DNA from: Orobanche coerulescens
Taxonomy: Eukaryota > Streptophyta > Magnoliopsida > Lamiales > Orobanchaceae
Direction: 5' to 3'
NCBI GenBank assembly: GCA_033398695.1
Contig: CM065812.1
Coordinates: 141,056,858 to 141,120,857, forward strand
DNA length: 64,000 nt
The notes under the pieces are model-generated. The model did no database searches, was not told where the DNA came from, and was given only the letters and a program-made list of their open reading frames with translations. The position numbers were made by a program, and so were the translations under genes. Below, in pieces: positions 49,017 to 61,196 of the stretch. The stretch's first letter is position 1; each line of letters starts with the position of its first letter.

Positions 49017-51919
49017 TGTAACAGCCCAAAAATGGCGACTATCACAGTGCCATGGATCCCCACCGGGACCCACCAGGCGACATCCCAACATGAACTTTAT
49101 ATCCCGGCAACGTAGTGCCGAGCCACAATATTAATCCAAACCCTGATGTAGAGTATAAATTATACATATCTTAATTTGGCAACCGTACACAGGATCTAAA
49201 TTCGGTATAGACCATATGACGATAATCAATACCTAACAATTTTTAATACATTCATCCGAAATAAAATAAAATGACAAAACACAAATAGACATAAACCAAC
49301 ATAAAAGACTCGGGCCCCCCGAATTAGCATCCTTCAAACTCTCCGCAACCATCGTGCTCTTCATGTACCTTGCCCTTTCCTCGTCCTGAAATACAAGTAT
49401 TTCGCCTAAACCACAGGGTCAGCTATACATGATAATAATTCTCATGGCATTATACAAATCATATACATACGGATCTCAAAGAAACAACCGATTACTGAAT
49501 ATACCCCACCGGCATATAAATAGTCAGTCCCAACTGTCGAACATATTCAAACATACGAACGACCAAGTAATATAGCTCAAGACGGACGTCATAGTACGCC
49601 CGATCCAGAAATGTGTCCGTGCACATGTCCACCCCATATACGGAATCCAGAATATACATGGGATGATGTACCTAATTAGCCTCACGAACTATGTCTCGTG
49701 TGTACGATCTAAATGTGGAAACATCCATGCATGATCATCAAGTGCCCGGCTAAAAATCTTACACATAACCAATCGGCACGCAGATATGACTCCAGAGATG
49801 TCACGATGAAACATGACAACGAAACTCAACGAATTACACCTTTATCAAGGAATCGAACAACTCACCGAAGTGTCAACAAAGCTCAACAAAACCAACGCTA
49901 ACAAGAACGGTAAACTTCGGAATACGATCACACCACAAATGACAACACGATCAAGGACATCACCATATCATGAATCATAGATTCTCAGAACATTTCATAT
50001 ACACGAAATGCATAATAATCACAAGAATTCAACCATCATTATAACCAAGCAAGATAACTTGCCTCAATTCCGTAGATGAATAATCCTTCTTCGAATGATC
50101 AAACGAACGGTATCCTCGTCTAACAATACTCACGTGAACAAGCACCCTTGAAGGAAACGTAATTCATTCAACAACACATTTGTACGATAATGGTATTATT
50201 TCATAGAAATAATATTCATAAATTTACTCGAATAGTTCAATTATCCTATTGAACATTCTAATGTTCCAATTACCAATCATCATATAACATGTTTATTAGG
50301 TTCATTCACATAATCTAGCATTAATGTCAAGCATTTGAAGTCAAGAATATTACCAATGTAACATTGTGAAAACATCTTTTCAAATCATCGGCACTTCCGA
50401 TTATGATATAAGTTTGTGTTTAGTTACGTTCTTCATTATCTTACCAATGATTACATTAAACCGATCCAAAAATGAAATCGTAAGTTTAAGTTTTTAACAA
50501 ACTAAGAACGTCATCCTATTATACGCCTCCTAATACACATGGATTAATGTAATTGAATTCGGCTACACATTCTACCGCATTAGTATCACCATAATCACTA
50601 TAATCATCCTAAGAACTTTATCAACATATTAATATAGTGATTAACACCTCTTTAAGTTATCAACGAAATCGATTAACTTGAACATATGAATATTATGACT
50701 GTATTCTACCGAAATCCATTGTTTTACTTTGAAGAAGTTATTAAAAACCTAGTTATATCATTTGGATGTTTTGAACTCTAAACATAACATCATCCAATCT
50801 TGTAATAATTATTTTCAGGGGGTTAACATAATCCTTTAAACAATTTATTACATCGATATATTGATTCATCACAAATGTATCGGTTTTAGAGGGCCAAAAG
50901 TATGGTTCCATGTTACCTTTAAAGGATCAATTGAATGTTCAAGACAAGATTAGTATCTAACACCTCTAGTCATCAAGGATTCCATTTCTTACATGTTCTT
51001 AGTGTCAAAATTAAAATCAACTTCCTATTATCATGCTATTAATCAGGTTTTATCTATCATTATCAACACAACTATATTATGAAGTTATCATACATCAAGA
51101 AGTGATATTAACATTCCTAATGTTGTTCTTCACATAGTTTGAGCATGATTCAAATAATTTATCATGTTTATACTAGATTAAACTAACATTATGTGAAGTG
51201 TTTATATACTAGCATCATCACAAGCATAGATTTAATATGAGTTAAAGAAAAACCAACCTCAAAATGAAGAAGAACACCAACACTTCCAAGAACACACTTC
51301 AATCTCCTAATCTCCATGTCACAATCTAAGTTCTGAAGCTCCAACATAAGATAGAAAGGATAGAAATCGATTTGGCAAGGTGGGGAATCGTTTTCCCACA
51401 GGAAGGGTTGAATAGGTCGAGCAGAAAAATGAAAGGCAACCCTTACTTTTATAACCTGAATTAAGCATTACGTACGCAATATAGTGGTATTAACGTACAT
51501 TAAAGTCTTTGACTCAAAATACACATGTCGTTACGTGCGTAAAGTTATAGCCATTACGTACGTAATAGCTGTTGACTTGGCTGTCACGATAGACTCCCGA
51601 CCACCTACCCATGTTCGGTCCCACCCACCAAAAGGCGAGCTGCTGATGGATACACCGCATTACGTACGTTAACATATGAACATTATGTAGATAAAGCTAC
51701 ATATATAGCGTACGTAAAGAAGATAGGCTAGCGTACGCTAAGGTCTATTACAAGTAAAAATGGAATTCTCCCAAAAACATCCAACAATCAATATAGTATG
51801 AATGACCAGGATTTCAACTTAACATAATTCATCAATATACTCGCTACAATAAACACAGATATGGTGCGACAATACTTAATTTAAATGAAGAATACAGTAG
51901 TAAAGGCGCGGGTATTACA
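49017..51919 (-). mobile_element. E 5' LTR, copy 2
   Basis: 2903 bp, duplicate of the solo LTR at 28553-31439, but here with PBS and leader on its left. Its right junction with F interior (GATAAGTCG) is identical to that of copy 1. Array at 51467-51742. Confidence 0.9.
51467..51742 (-). promoter_or_regulatory. Palindrome array of E LTR, copy 2
   Basis: Same seven motifs as 30988-31262; TTACGTGCGTAA near 51531 keeps a CpG that is TG in copy 1. Confidence 0.75.
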
Positions 51920-54900
51920 GATAAGTCGAATCATGACTCCTCCGCTAGAGACCAGCCATAAAGTTGTACCAACTGCATGACTTGTAACACCGGCGTACAC
52001 ATCCCGCGGGAGCCGCCCATTGTACATGTATACATTCATCGGTGTACACTTCCCTGTTCTCGTCGGCATCAGACGCCCATGCAAACATTAGTCACGCCAC
52101 ACAAAGATAATAAAAACGCATATATAGTCCTCGGGACCATATCAATCGCACGCCCAAGTCCTCACGACTTGACGTCTCAAATCACAACCAAGATTTTACC
52201 CAGATTATCACAAAATCTCAGGTACAAAACCAAAAGAAAATAAAATCACATCAAACCATCTCAAATCTCAAGATTATCAAATACTATCGTTATAAGATAT
52301 ATCAATAACAAATGGTTCACAACCACAGTACAACAACACAGATTAAGTTAAACATTAATCCTAAAATCAAAGAAAGGAATACATAAATCAAGGCTACATC
52401 TCAAATGTACTCAACATCGATATCCTCCAGATCATCGATCTCCTCCATCTCACTGATCCGAGGAAGACCCAAATCTGAGCAAGCTACTCCTCCTCGGTTG
52501 TCCTTACCTCTAGCTCCCAAAGCCCTATAGGACCCCAGGATGAAGTACGGACTGGAGTAACAAAATCTCTCGGTGCCCGTGGGATCCCTTGAGATCTATT
52601 GGCACTAGGACTCCTACAGTATTTCTGTAGGTGACCCTGCCTCCCACATGAAAGACAAACAAAATTTGGCACCGTACACTGAGTGCTAATGTGTCCCGCT
52701 GAATCACAGTTAAAGCAAACAACAGTCGAACTCGACGTCTGAGAGGAAGATGCTTTCCCAGCACTAAGACGACTAGTAAATGACCTCCTGGATGTTGGAG
52801 CCCGATGTCCCTCTGACCGAACTGGCATCTTAGTCCTCTCACCAGAAGAAACTAAAGGGTTCTTCCGAGTAAGCTATTTGATCAAAAGCTCTACTCCAAG
52901 AGCCTTCTCAATAAATTCACTAAGTGAATTACAATCGTGGTTGAATAATTACATCCTAAACTGTGGGTTTAGCCTCTTGCTAAAATACTTGATCTTATCC
53001 ACCTCAGTTTGGATAATAGACGAAGCAAACTAAAGAAGTCCATGAAACTTCTCGGCAATAACAACAACACTCTCGTCTTCGACGAATTCGGGATTCAAAA
53101 CCTCTGATAACTTGGCTTCACGAAGTGGATCCGGATAATACCTCTCCAACATGAGAGTCTTGAACTCGCCCCAAACACAATCGCGATCGGTGGGTTTCAA
53201 AGAAAGCCACCAAGAATAAGCGCCCTTACTCAAGTAGTAAGCCGCTACTGCTACCTTATTCTCTTTTGAACACTGAACCATGTCGAAGAGTTTATCAAAA
53301 TGTTCAATCCAATGAACAATGTCAGCTAGTTCCGACAAACCCTCAAAAGTAGGCGGCCTCTGAAGAGAGATATCGCCAACAATCTGACTCACTCTCCCGG
53401 TCTGCCCATGAAACGGCACCTGGAATCCCTGCTGCGGTGGACCACGAACCATCGAGGCCTACATGGTCTCTACTATCTGTGTCATCGGAGTCATCTGGCC
53501 CATCATGCCATTCATAAGCAAGAAAGGGTCGATGTGTCCACTCTCAGTCTGATTAGCTTCTCGAACATGACGTCATGAAGGGGAATCAGTCGCGTAGTAA
53601 CACCACCGGCCGAAAGCTGATACATCTCGGCATCCGCATGCGCATAAACATGAGGTTCTGGGTTCTGGCCAGTTCTGTAGCCTTTACCCCTTTCGCCACG
53701 TCCTCGGATTTCAATTTCCATACTTAAAGAATAATGTTCGATCATGATCATAGCTCAAATATGCCTCAACGTCCAATCCAGAATGCTAAGTCAATAGCCA
53801 AACACGAGTATACATACTCAGCAGATAATCAATCGCATCAATCATGCTAATAATAGCCAATACAGCGCCCACATGCTCCAAAACAAATAACCATGAATAA
53901 ATCGTACCACAAATGTCACATACAGGTATCGACAAAACATGCATAATCAATGACATAATGAATGCATGAACACAAAAGAGAATCGAGTCCTTACACAGGT
54001 CGTATGAAGCTTTGAGGTTTTGCGATGCTAGTCTTCACTAACAATGACTCAATGGAAGAATGACTCATACAGTCGTTGAACTATCACGACTCACATAACC
54101 CGACTGTCTAGATTGTCAAAACCTGACAGCCCTACTACTACCACGTCGGTAGAGCCACATAACTCACATATCAGGGTATCTCACAACCCATTGCTCTTAT
54201 ACCATCTTTTGTAACGCCTCCTAATCCCGTTGGGCTATTACAGTACCATGGACCCCACAGCAGGAGATCCACCAGGTAAACATGACTAAATTACATCAAA
54301 CTAACCAACAAGGGAAATTCCAATCCCTACTATGATATCTGGCATAATATTCCGATAAGGAATTTCAATGACAACGAAGGGCCTACATGGCCAAAATAAA
54401 AATACAACATCCATGAGCCCGGATCGGATAACAAAAAATAACGACAACTGACAAAGTGGAGAATACTCCCAATTGGCTGACCAACATGAACACCGAAACA
54501 ACTCGGCTAGTATCACTCGGATGCCTCATCGCCATCGTCATGCCCCTATGTCTTAACTCCCTCCTCACACGTACCTAAAACATTAAAACATGTTCCGCCC
54601 CCACGTGGTCAGTCATCCAGATAATGAATATCAAATACATGTACAACATGATATGCATCCAAAGGCAAAACAAACGGTGCAAGAATGATAATACGAGATG
54701 CTCACAAACCAAGGTAAGAACCAAGCATTCGTGAAACACTATGCCACAGCATACGATCAATACTTGCTCAATAGGTTAGAACACAAGTGCCCAATGGCGA
54801 ATCATCAATATAGAACACAACAACGAATTATCCGAAGGTAAACCATACCAAAGCTGAAATAGATACAAACCATAATGCCTGAAGGCTCTAACGGAAACAC

Positions 54901-55248
54901 CAATACATCACACATAGCCTAAAATCCCTCACCCGAAGCTGCAAAATGTCACAATGGCCTGAAAGCCACTCAGCCGAAGCTGAAAATCATCACAATAGCC
55001 TGAAGCCAAACAGCCCGAAGTTATATACCATGAGGGGCAGAAGTCACACAGCGCGAAGAAGTATCACAATAACGGGCCGAAGCCACACAGCACGAAGCTC
55101 TATCACAATGAGGGGCTGAAGCCCCACAACACGAAGTTGTAACACAATCAGGGGCCGAAGCCATAGACCACGAACATGTATCACAATGAGGGGCCAAAGT
55201 CACACAGCATGAAACTATATCACAATGAGTTCCTCCAATGACCGTGAC
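51920..55248 (-). mobile_element. Element F, copy 2: interior and 5' LTR remnant
   Basis: Duplicate of 31440-34769. It contains the non-coding tail (51920-52400), gag, leader with PBS (53722-54209) and the terminal 1.04 kb of the 5' LTR (54210-55248) with six or so 36-bp units at 55024-55234, cut by G at 55249. Confidence 0.88.
52401..53721 (-). pseudogene. F gag, copy 2
   Basis: Same domain order as copy 1: Arg/Gly-rich N terminus, gag domain, two CCHC knuckles, acidic tail. A one-base deletion near 52537 removes the TAG present in copy 1 but shifts the frame, and TAC replaces the CAC-type residue near 52952. Stops near 53029 and 53455 are shared with copy 1. Non-functional. Confidence 0.87.
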
Positions 55249-58200
55249 TGTTATACCCGGCTGTGAATTCATTTATTTTCATTCAGTATTGTCATTCGGT
55301 AATTTCAGTAATTTTCACTCTTTATTAATCATTCATCATTCATATTCATTCATCTGTGTTCATCATTGGCGTACCATGGGTCGTGTATCAGTTATCATTC
55401 ATCTTTCAACCTGGTTTGAGAATCGAGACGAGAAAATTATCATTATCATCAATTTGGTAGCCTGTGTGAGAGGTGTAGCACACGCTATTTGAGTACAGGT
55501 AGCATACGCTAGCGTAATTGAGGTAGACAATCCAGTAGGTACTGGACTGAAATGGAAAATTCATAGCGAGCGCTAGGAGTGGAAATAGTGTACGCTAGTT
55601 GTATTGGTAACGCAAGCTAGCAATCGAAGTAGCGCGCGCTAAGGCTCGAACAGACAGTTGATAATAGGTTCTGGACTCCAGTTAATGGGTACCAACTATC
55701 CGGTAATGCACGCTAACATCCGGTTAACGTACGCTAAGAGGAAGGTGTTAGCGCATGCTACCAAGTACGTAGCATACGCTAATGAGGCGGGCAAAGTTCA
55801 CTAGACTACCCGGTGAGCCCAATAGCGCATGCTAGTATCAGAGGCTAGCGCACGCTAAGCTGGGTTTGGTATAAATAGGACAGTTCAGCCCCATTTCGTC
55901 ATTTCTTCGTCTCTCTTCCTTATCTGGGCGATTTTGGGCGATTTTGGGCGTTTTGAGAAGATCACTTCGAGCTGCTATCACCTATCTTCGATTGTAGAGT
56001 TTGGAAGGTCGATTTAACACAAATTCAACGGATCGAAGAGTTTGGATCTTCAAAGGTAATTTCTTAAAACCTTGGATTTCGATTTTGGAAATGGAGTATG
56101 ATGTTTTGGATGTTATAATCATGATATTGTGAAGAGATATACATATTATTATGAGTCTCTATGAACTATCTTTAGATTATTGGAGAGTTATTCAAGAACC
56201 CTTGAAGGTTGACTTTGGAATTTTGGGGTTTTCGATTTGATATTGTCGTAATCTCGAATAGTAATTTTCCGTTTGGATTATTGATTATATTAATGATGTT
56301 TTGTTGGGTTGGATCACTCATTGGAGATGCGGTATCAATGTAATTGAGATTGGTCGTAAACAATTACGGGTTGTTTACAACGTGTTTGTTAGAATACCCC
56401 AATTAGTTTGGGCTTGTTGTATCGACTTATTGAGTTGGTTGTGATTATGCTTGATTTGTATATTAAGACAGTTGTTGGTAATTGTGTTATTTAAGGTTGT
56501 TCGAGCGACCAATAATTTCATAAAGGACGTTGACCGTGGAAGGACTTTCTCGCCGTCAGTTTGAGGCAAGTTTTATACTTGTACTAGTCAATGAGAATAA
56601 TGTTATCATATATATATGTATGAATGTGTTGTATCATTCCGAGACGTATTCTCTTCATGAATTTCGTTGATATTAAGGGGTCATTTGATACGATACTCTT
56701 CGACAATTATGCCAAATGATTATTGTAGTTCGTTAATGGCCGGTTCAAGGCAGTGAGATACTTGTCGTTAATGTTATTGTTGATAGCGGGTTTGCGGTAT
56801 CGATGTATCGATTGTTGTTGATGATATTGATGTCGATCTAAGACATTGTTGTAATCATTGTTATTGATTTGGCATTTTGCCATTGATGTTGTATTGGCCG
56901 ATTGAAGGCATTGACGTATTCATTTTTCATCTCTGTCGTCGGTAACCGATTAAAGGTACCGAGGCATTCGTTGTATCATTGTTATTGATAGGCCATTTTA
57001 GGGTAATCGAGGTATTGAATTGGGATTATCGTGGATAGTTCCCACCCGTTGTGTCATTGTGAACGATTGGCCATTCCAAGGCAAATCGAGGTATTTGAAT
57101 AGGGACCACGGAGGACGGTGTCCATCCGTGAGTTATTGTTGTCGTGTTGGCCGACTCAAGGCAGCATACTATCATTCTTGTGATTTCGGTAATCTTGGGA
57201 TCGTTGCCGTTTGTGATTAATTGTGCTTTGGAGGATAGTCTCGGCTAGTGCTCGATAGGTAAGTTTGGGGCTTGAACCTTCGCGGTTGGTTTCCCAACAC
57301 CTGCAATTCAGCAGGTCAAAGTCATTGGAACACCTCATTGTGATACGGCTTCGTGTCGTGGCTTCGGCCCTCATTGTGATACGGCTTCGTGCCATGACTT
57401 TGGCCCTCATTGTGATACGGCTTTGGCCGTGGCTTCGGCCGTCATTGTGATATGGCTTCGTGCTGTGGCTTCGGCCCTCATTGTCATACGGCTTCGTATC
57501 GTGGCTTCGGCCCTCATTGATATACCTTCGGGCTGTTTTGGCTTCGGGCCGTTGTGATGATTGACAGTTTTGGCTGAGTAACTTTCAGGTGATTGTGATA
57601 TTTGGCATCTTCGGCTGAGCGACTTTCAGGCCTTTGTGATGTCTTGGTATTTTCGTTGGAGCCTTCGGGCATCGTGATTCATATTTAATTCAGTTTTGGT
57701 TTGGTTCATCTTCGTGTAATTCATTGTGGTGTTCTATATCGATGATTCGTCGTTGGGCACTTATGTCCTAACCTGTTGATCAGGTATTAATCATATGCCG
57801 TGGGCATAGTGTTTCACGAATGCTCAGTTCTTACCTTGGTTTGTGAGAATCTCGTATTACCATTGTTGCACTGTTCATTCTGCCTTTGGATGCATATCAT
57901 GTTATACACGTATTTGATGTTCATTTATCTGGATGACTGACCCCGTGGGGGCGGAACATGTTTTCATGTTTCAAGTGCTTGCAAGGAGAGAGTTGAGACA
58001 CAAGGGCATGACGATTGCGACAAGGCATTCGAGCAATACTAGTCCTGAGTTGTTTGGTATTCATCTTGGTCAGTCAGTGGAGTGTTCTCCAGTTGTCAAT
58101 CGATGTTATGTATTACCAGAGCAAGGCTCGTGGGTGTTTTTGTATTTTCATTTTTGGCCATGTAGGCCTATCATTGTCGTTGAAATTCCTCATCGGAGCA

Positions 58201-58338
58201 TTGTGTCGGTTATCATAATAAGGACTGTGGTTTCCCTTGTTGGTTAATTTGATGTATTTTAGTCGTGTTCGCCTGGTGGATCTCTTGGTGTAGGGTCCAT
58301 GACACTGTAATGACCCAATGGGATTTGGGGGTGTTACA
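55249..58338 (+). mobile_element. G 5' LTR, copy 2
   Basis: 3090 bp, same length as copy 1. TATA at 55870-55877. The box at about 56564 reads GAGGCAAGTTTTATACTTG; copy 1 has GAGGCCAG. 36-bp units at 57321-57540. Confidence 0.92.
55476..55857 (+). promoter_or_regulatory. Palindrome array of G 5' LTR, copy 2
   Basis: Same motif set as 34997-35378. One motif reads TAGCGAGCGCTA instead of TAGCGCGCGCTA. Confidence 0.8.
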
Positions 58339-58826
58339 GAAGATGGTATTAGAGAGTTGGATTGTGAGATACCCTGATATGTGAGTTATGTGGCTCTACC
58401 GACGCGGTAGTAGTGGGACTGTCAGGTTATGACAATCTGGGCAGTCGTGTTTTGTGAGTCATGATATTTTTCCGACTACATGAGTTATTCATTCATTGAG
58501 TCATCGTCAGTGAAGATTAGTATCGCAAGACCTCGAATCTTCGTATGACCTGTGTAAGGACTCGATTCTATTTTATGTTCATACATTCATTATGTCATTG
58601 ATTATACATGTTTTGTTGAAACTTGTATGTGACCTTTGTGCTAAGACTGATTCATGATTATTTGTTTTGGAGTATGTGGGCTATGTGTTGGCTATGAATA
58701 GCATGATTGATGTGATTGTTTATATGTTGAGTATGTATACTCGTGTTTGGATATTGACTCAGCATTCTGGATTGGCTGTTGAGGCGTATTTGAACTATGT
58801 TAATGATCGGACGTTATTTTTTCAGT

Positions 58827-60312
58827 ATGGAAAGAGGAATCCGAGGACGTGGTGGAGGGGGTAAAGGACGCAAAGCGAGCCAAAACCCAGAATCTCATAT
58901 TTATGCGCGTACAAATGCTGAGATGGATCAGAGTTCAGCCGGTGGTGTTACCTACGCGACTGATCCTCCTTCGGGACGTCAAACTCGAGAAGTCGATCAG
59001 ACTGAGATTAGACACGTCGACCCTTTCTTGCTTATGAGTGGCATGATGGCCCAGATGACTCAGATGATGGCGATATCTCTGATCAGAGGCCGCCTACTTT
59101 TTTGAGTTCATCGGAACCAACTAATATTGTTCATTGGATTGAACATTTTGATAAAATCTTCGACATGGTTTAGTTTCCATAAAAAGTAAGGTGACAGTAG
59201 CGGCTTACTACTTGAGTAAGGGTGCTTATACTTGGTGGATTTCTGTGAAACCCACCGATTGTGATTATGTTTGGAGCGAGTTGAAGACTCTCATGCTAGA
59301 GATGTATCGCCCGGCTCCACTTCGTGAAGCCAAGATATCTGAGGTTTTGAACCCCAAATCCGTTGAGGACGAGGGTGTTATTGTCATTGCTGAGAAGTTT
59401 CAGGGACTTCTTCGGTTTGCTTCATCTGTTATCCGTACTGAGGCGGATAAGATCAAGTATTTTAGCAAGAGGCTAAACCCGCAGTTGAGGATGCAGTTGT
59501 TCAATCACAATTGTAATTCACTTAGTCAGTTCATAGAGAAGGCTCTTGGAGCAGAGCTTTTGATCAAGGAGCTTACTCGGAAGCACCCTTCATCTTCTTC
59601 GGGTGGGAGGACTAGGATGCCGATTCTTTTAGAGGGACAACGGGCTCCGACATCCAAGAGGTCGTTTTCTAGTCGTCTTTGTGCTGGGAAAGCATCTTCC
59701 TCTCAGACAACGAGTTCGACTATTGTTTTCTTTAACTGTGATTCAGCAGGACACGTTAGTACTCGGTGTACGGTGTCAGCTATTGTTTGTTTTCTGTGAG
59801 GGAGGTAGGGACACCTACGGAAATACTGTAAGAGTTCTAGTGCTAGTAGGTCTCAAGAGAGCTCACAGGCCTCGAGAGATTTTGTTACTCCAGTTCATAC
59901 TTCATCCAAGGGGTCCTATCAGGCTTCGAGAGCCAGAGGTAAGGACATTCATCACGGGTATTGAAGCAAGTTAATTCTTGCTCGGTTACGAGGATTATCA
60001 TTCCGTTCGTTGTCATGTAATTCATTTATAATATCTCAATCATGTTGAGACTTGTAATTATCAAACTAATCATTCAATTCACGAGGAGCAACGGTTCCAA
60101 CCATTTCATTTGAGCTATCACTTATTGCGTTATTATTGTACCTCGGTGAGTCATTCTTGATCCTTGTCGGAATTCTATTCATTATCATTCATTGTGGTCA
60201 CTCTTGTTCTTGTGACCTTACGGGATCATATTGAAAACTGAGTTCAGATTTGGATCTTCCTTGAATCGATGAGATCGATGATCGGGAGGATATCGATGTT
60301 GGGTACATTTGA
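58827..60312 (+). pseudogene. G gag, copy 2
   Basis: ATG at 58827 follows TTATTTTTTCAGT. Same internal deletion and stops as copy 1 (a TGA near 59103, TAG near 59170), then the gag domain frame from 59191 (YYLSKGAYTWWISVKPTD). First knuckle: FFNCDSAGHVSTRC, where the first zinc-binding Cys is Phe. The second knuckle is interrupted by stops. About 290 bp (59948-60240) interrupt the tail relative to F and contain an LTR-type box, GAAGCAAGTTAATTCTTGC. The tail ends with the TGA at 60310-60312. Confidence 0.85.
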
Positions 60313-60959
60313 GATGTAGCCTTGATTTGTATTTTTTTTCTTTCTTTGTTTTTCAGATGACTGTTTAACTTAATCTGTATTGTAGTATTGTGGTTGTGAA
60401 CCATTTGTTGTTGATTTATCTTGTAATTATAGTAATTGGGAATCTTGAGATTTGGGTCATTTGATGTGATTTCTTCCCTTTTGTGTTGTACCCGAGATTT
60501 CGTGATAATCTGGGTAATTATTCATTGTGATTAGAGACGTCAAGTCATGGGGCTTGGGCGTGCGATTGATATGGTCCCGAGGACTATATGCGCGTTGTTG
60601 CTTTTCTTTTAAGGCGTGAGTCGCTTGTATAGGCGTCTGATGTCGATGAGAAGCGGGGTGTGTACGTCGGTGTTACGAGCCATGCGGTTGGTACGACTTT
60701 CTGGCTGGTCTCTGGCGGAGGAGTCATGATTCGACTGACCTCACACTTGGATGAGTCTTTTATCACTTGAATTTTTCCTTCGGCCTTGTTCAGGCAGAAG
60801 GGACATGGGGACCCGTGGGATTGGCCCAGTTGTGCAGGCGAAGTGGTTCGTGTTGAGGAGTATTCCTGGAGATGTTGTTTTCAGGTCGTGATGGATAGTT
60901 CATAACCCGAGTTGTTTACCCTTATTTTCGGGGACGAAACTCTTTTAAGGGGTGGAGTA
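60313..60959 (+). other. G interior tail and polypurine tract
   Basis: Non-coding or only remnant coding; a segment near 60655-60740 can be read in the same frame as its F counterpart (SHAVGTTFWLVSGGGVMIRL). It ends GGGGACGAAACTCTTTTAAG plus GGGTGGAGTA directly before the 3' LTR. Confidence 0.7.
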
Positions 60960-61196
60960 TGTAATACCCGGTTGTGAATTCATTTATTTTCATTCAATAT
61001 TGTCATTCAGTAATTTCAATAATTTTCACTCTTTATTAATCATTCATAATTCATATTCATTCATCTGTGTTCATCATTGGCGTACCTTAGGTCGTGTAAC
61101 AGTTATCATTCGTCTTTCAACCTGGTTTGAGAATCGAGACGAGAACATTATCATTATCATTGTTTTGGTAGCCTGTGTGAGAGGTGTAGCGCACGC

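Larger units (their letters stand above)
49017..59783. repeat. Segmental duplication, copy 2
   Basis: Direct repeat of 28553-39304. Homology starts at the first base of the E LTR and ends in G gag near 59783, where copy 1 switches to H sequence. Confidence 0.95.
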
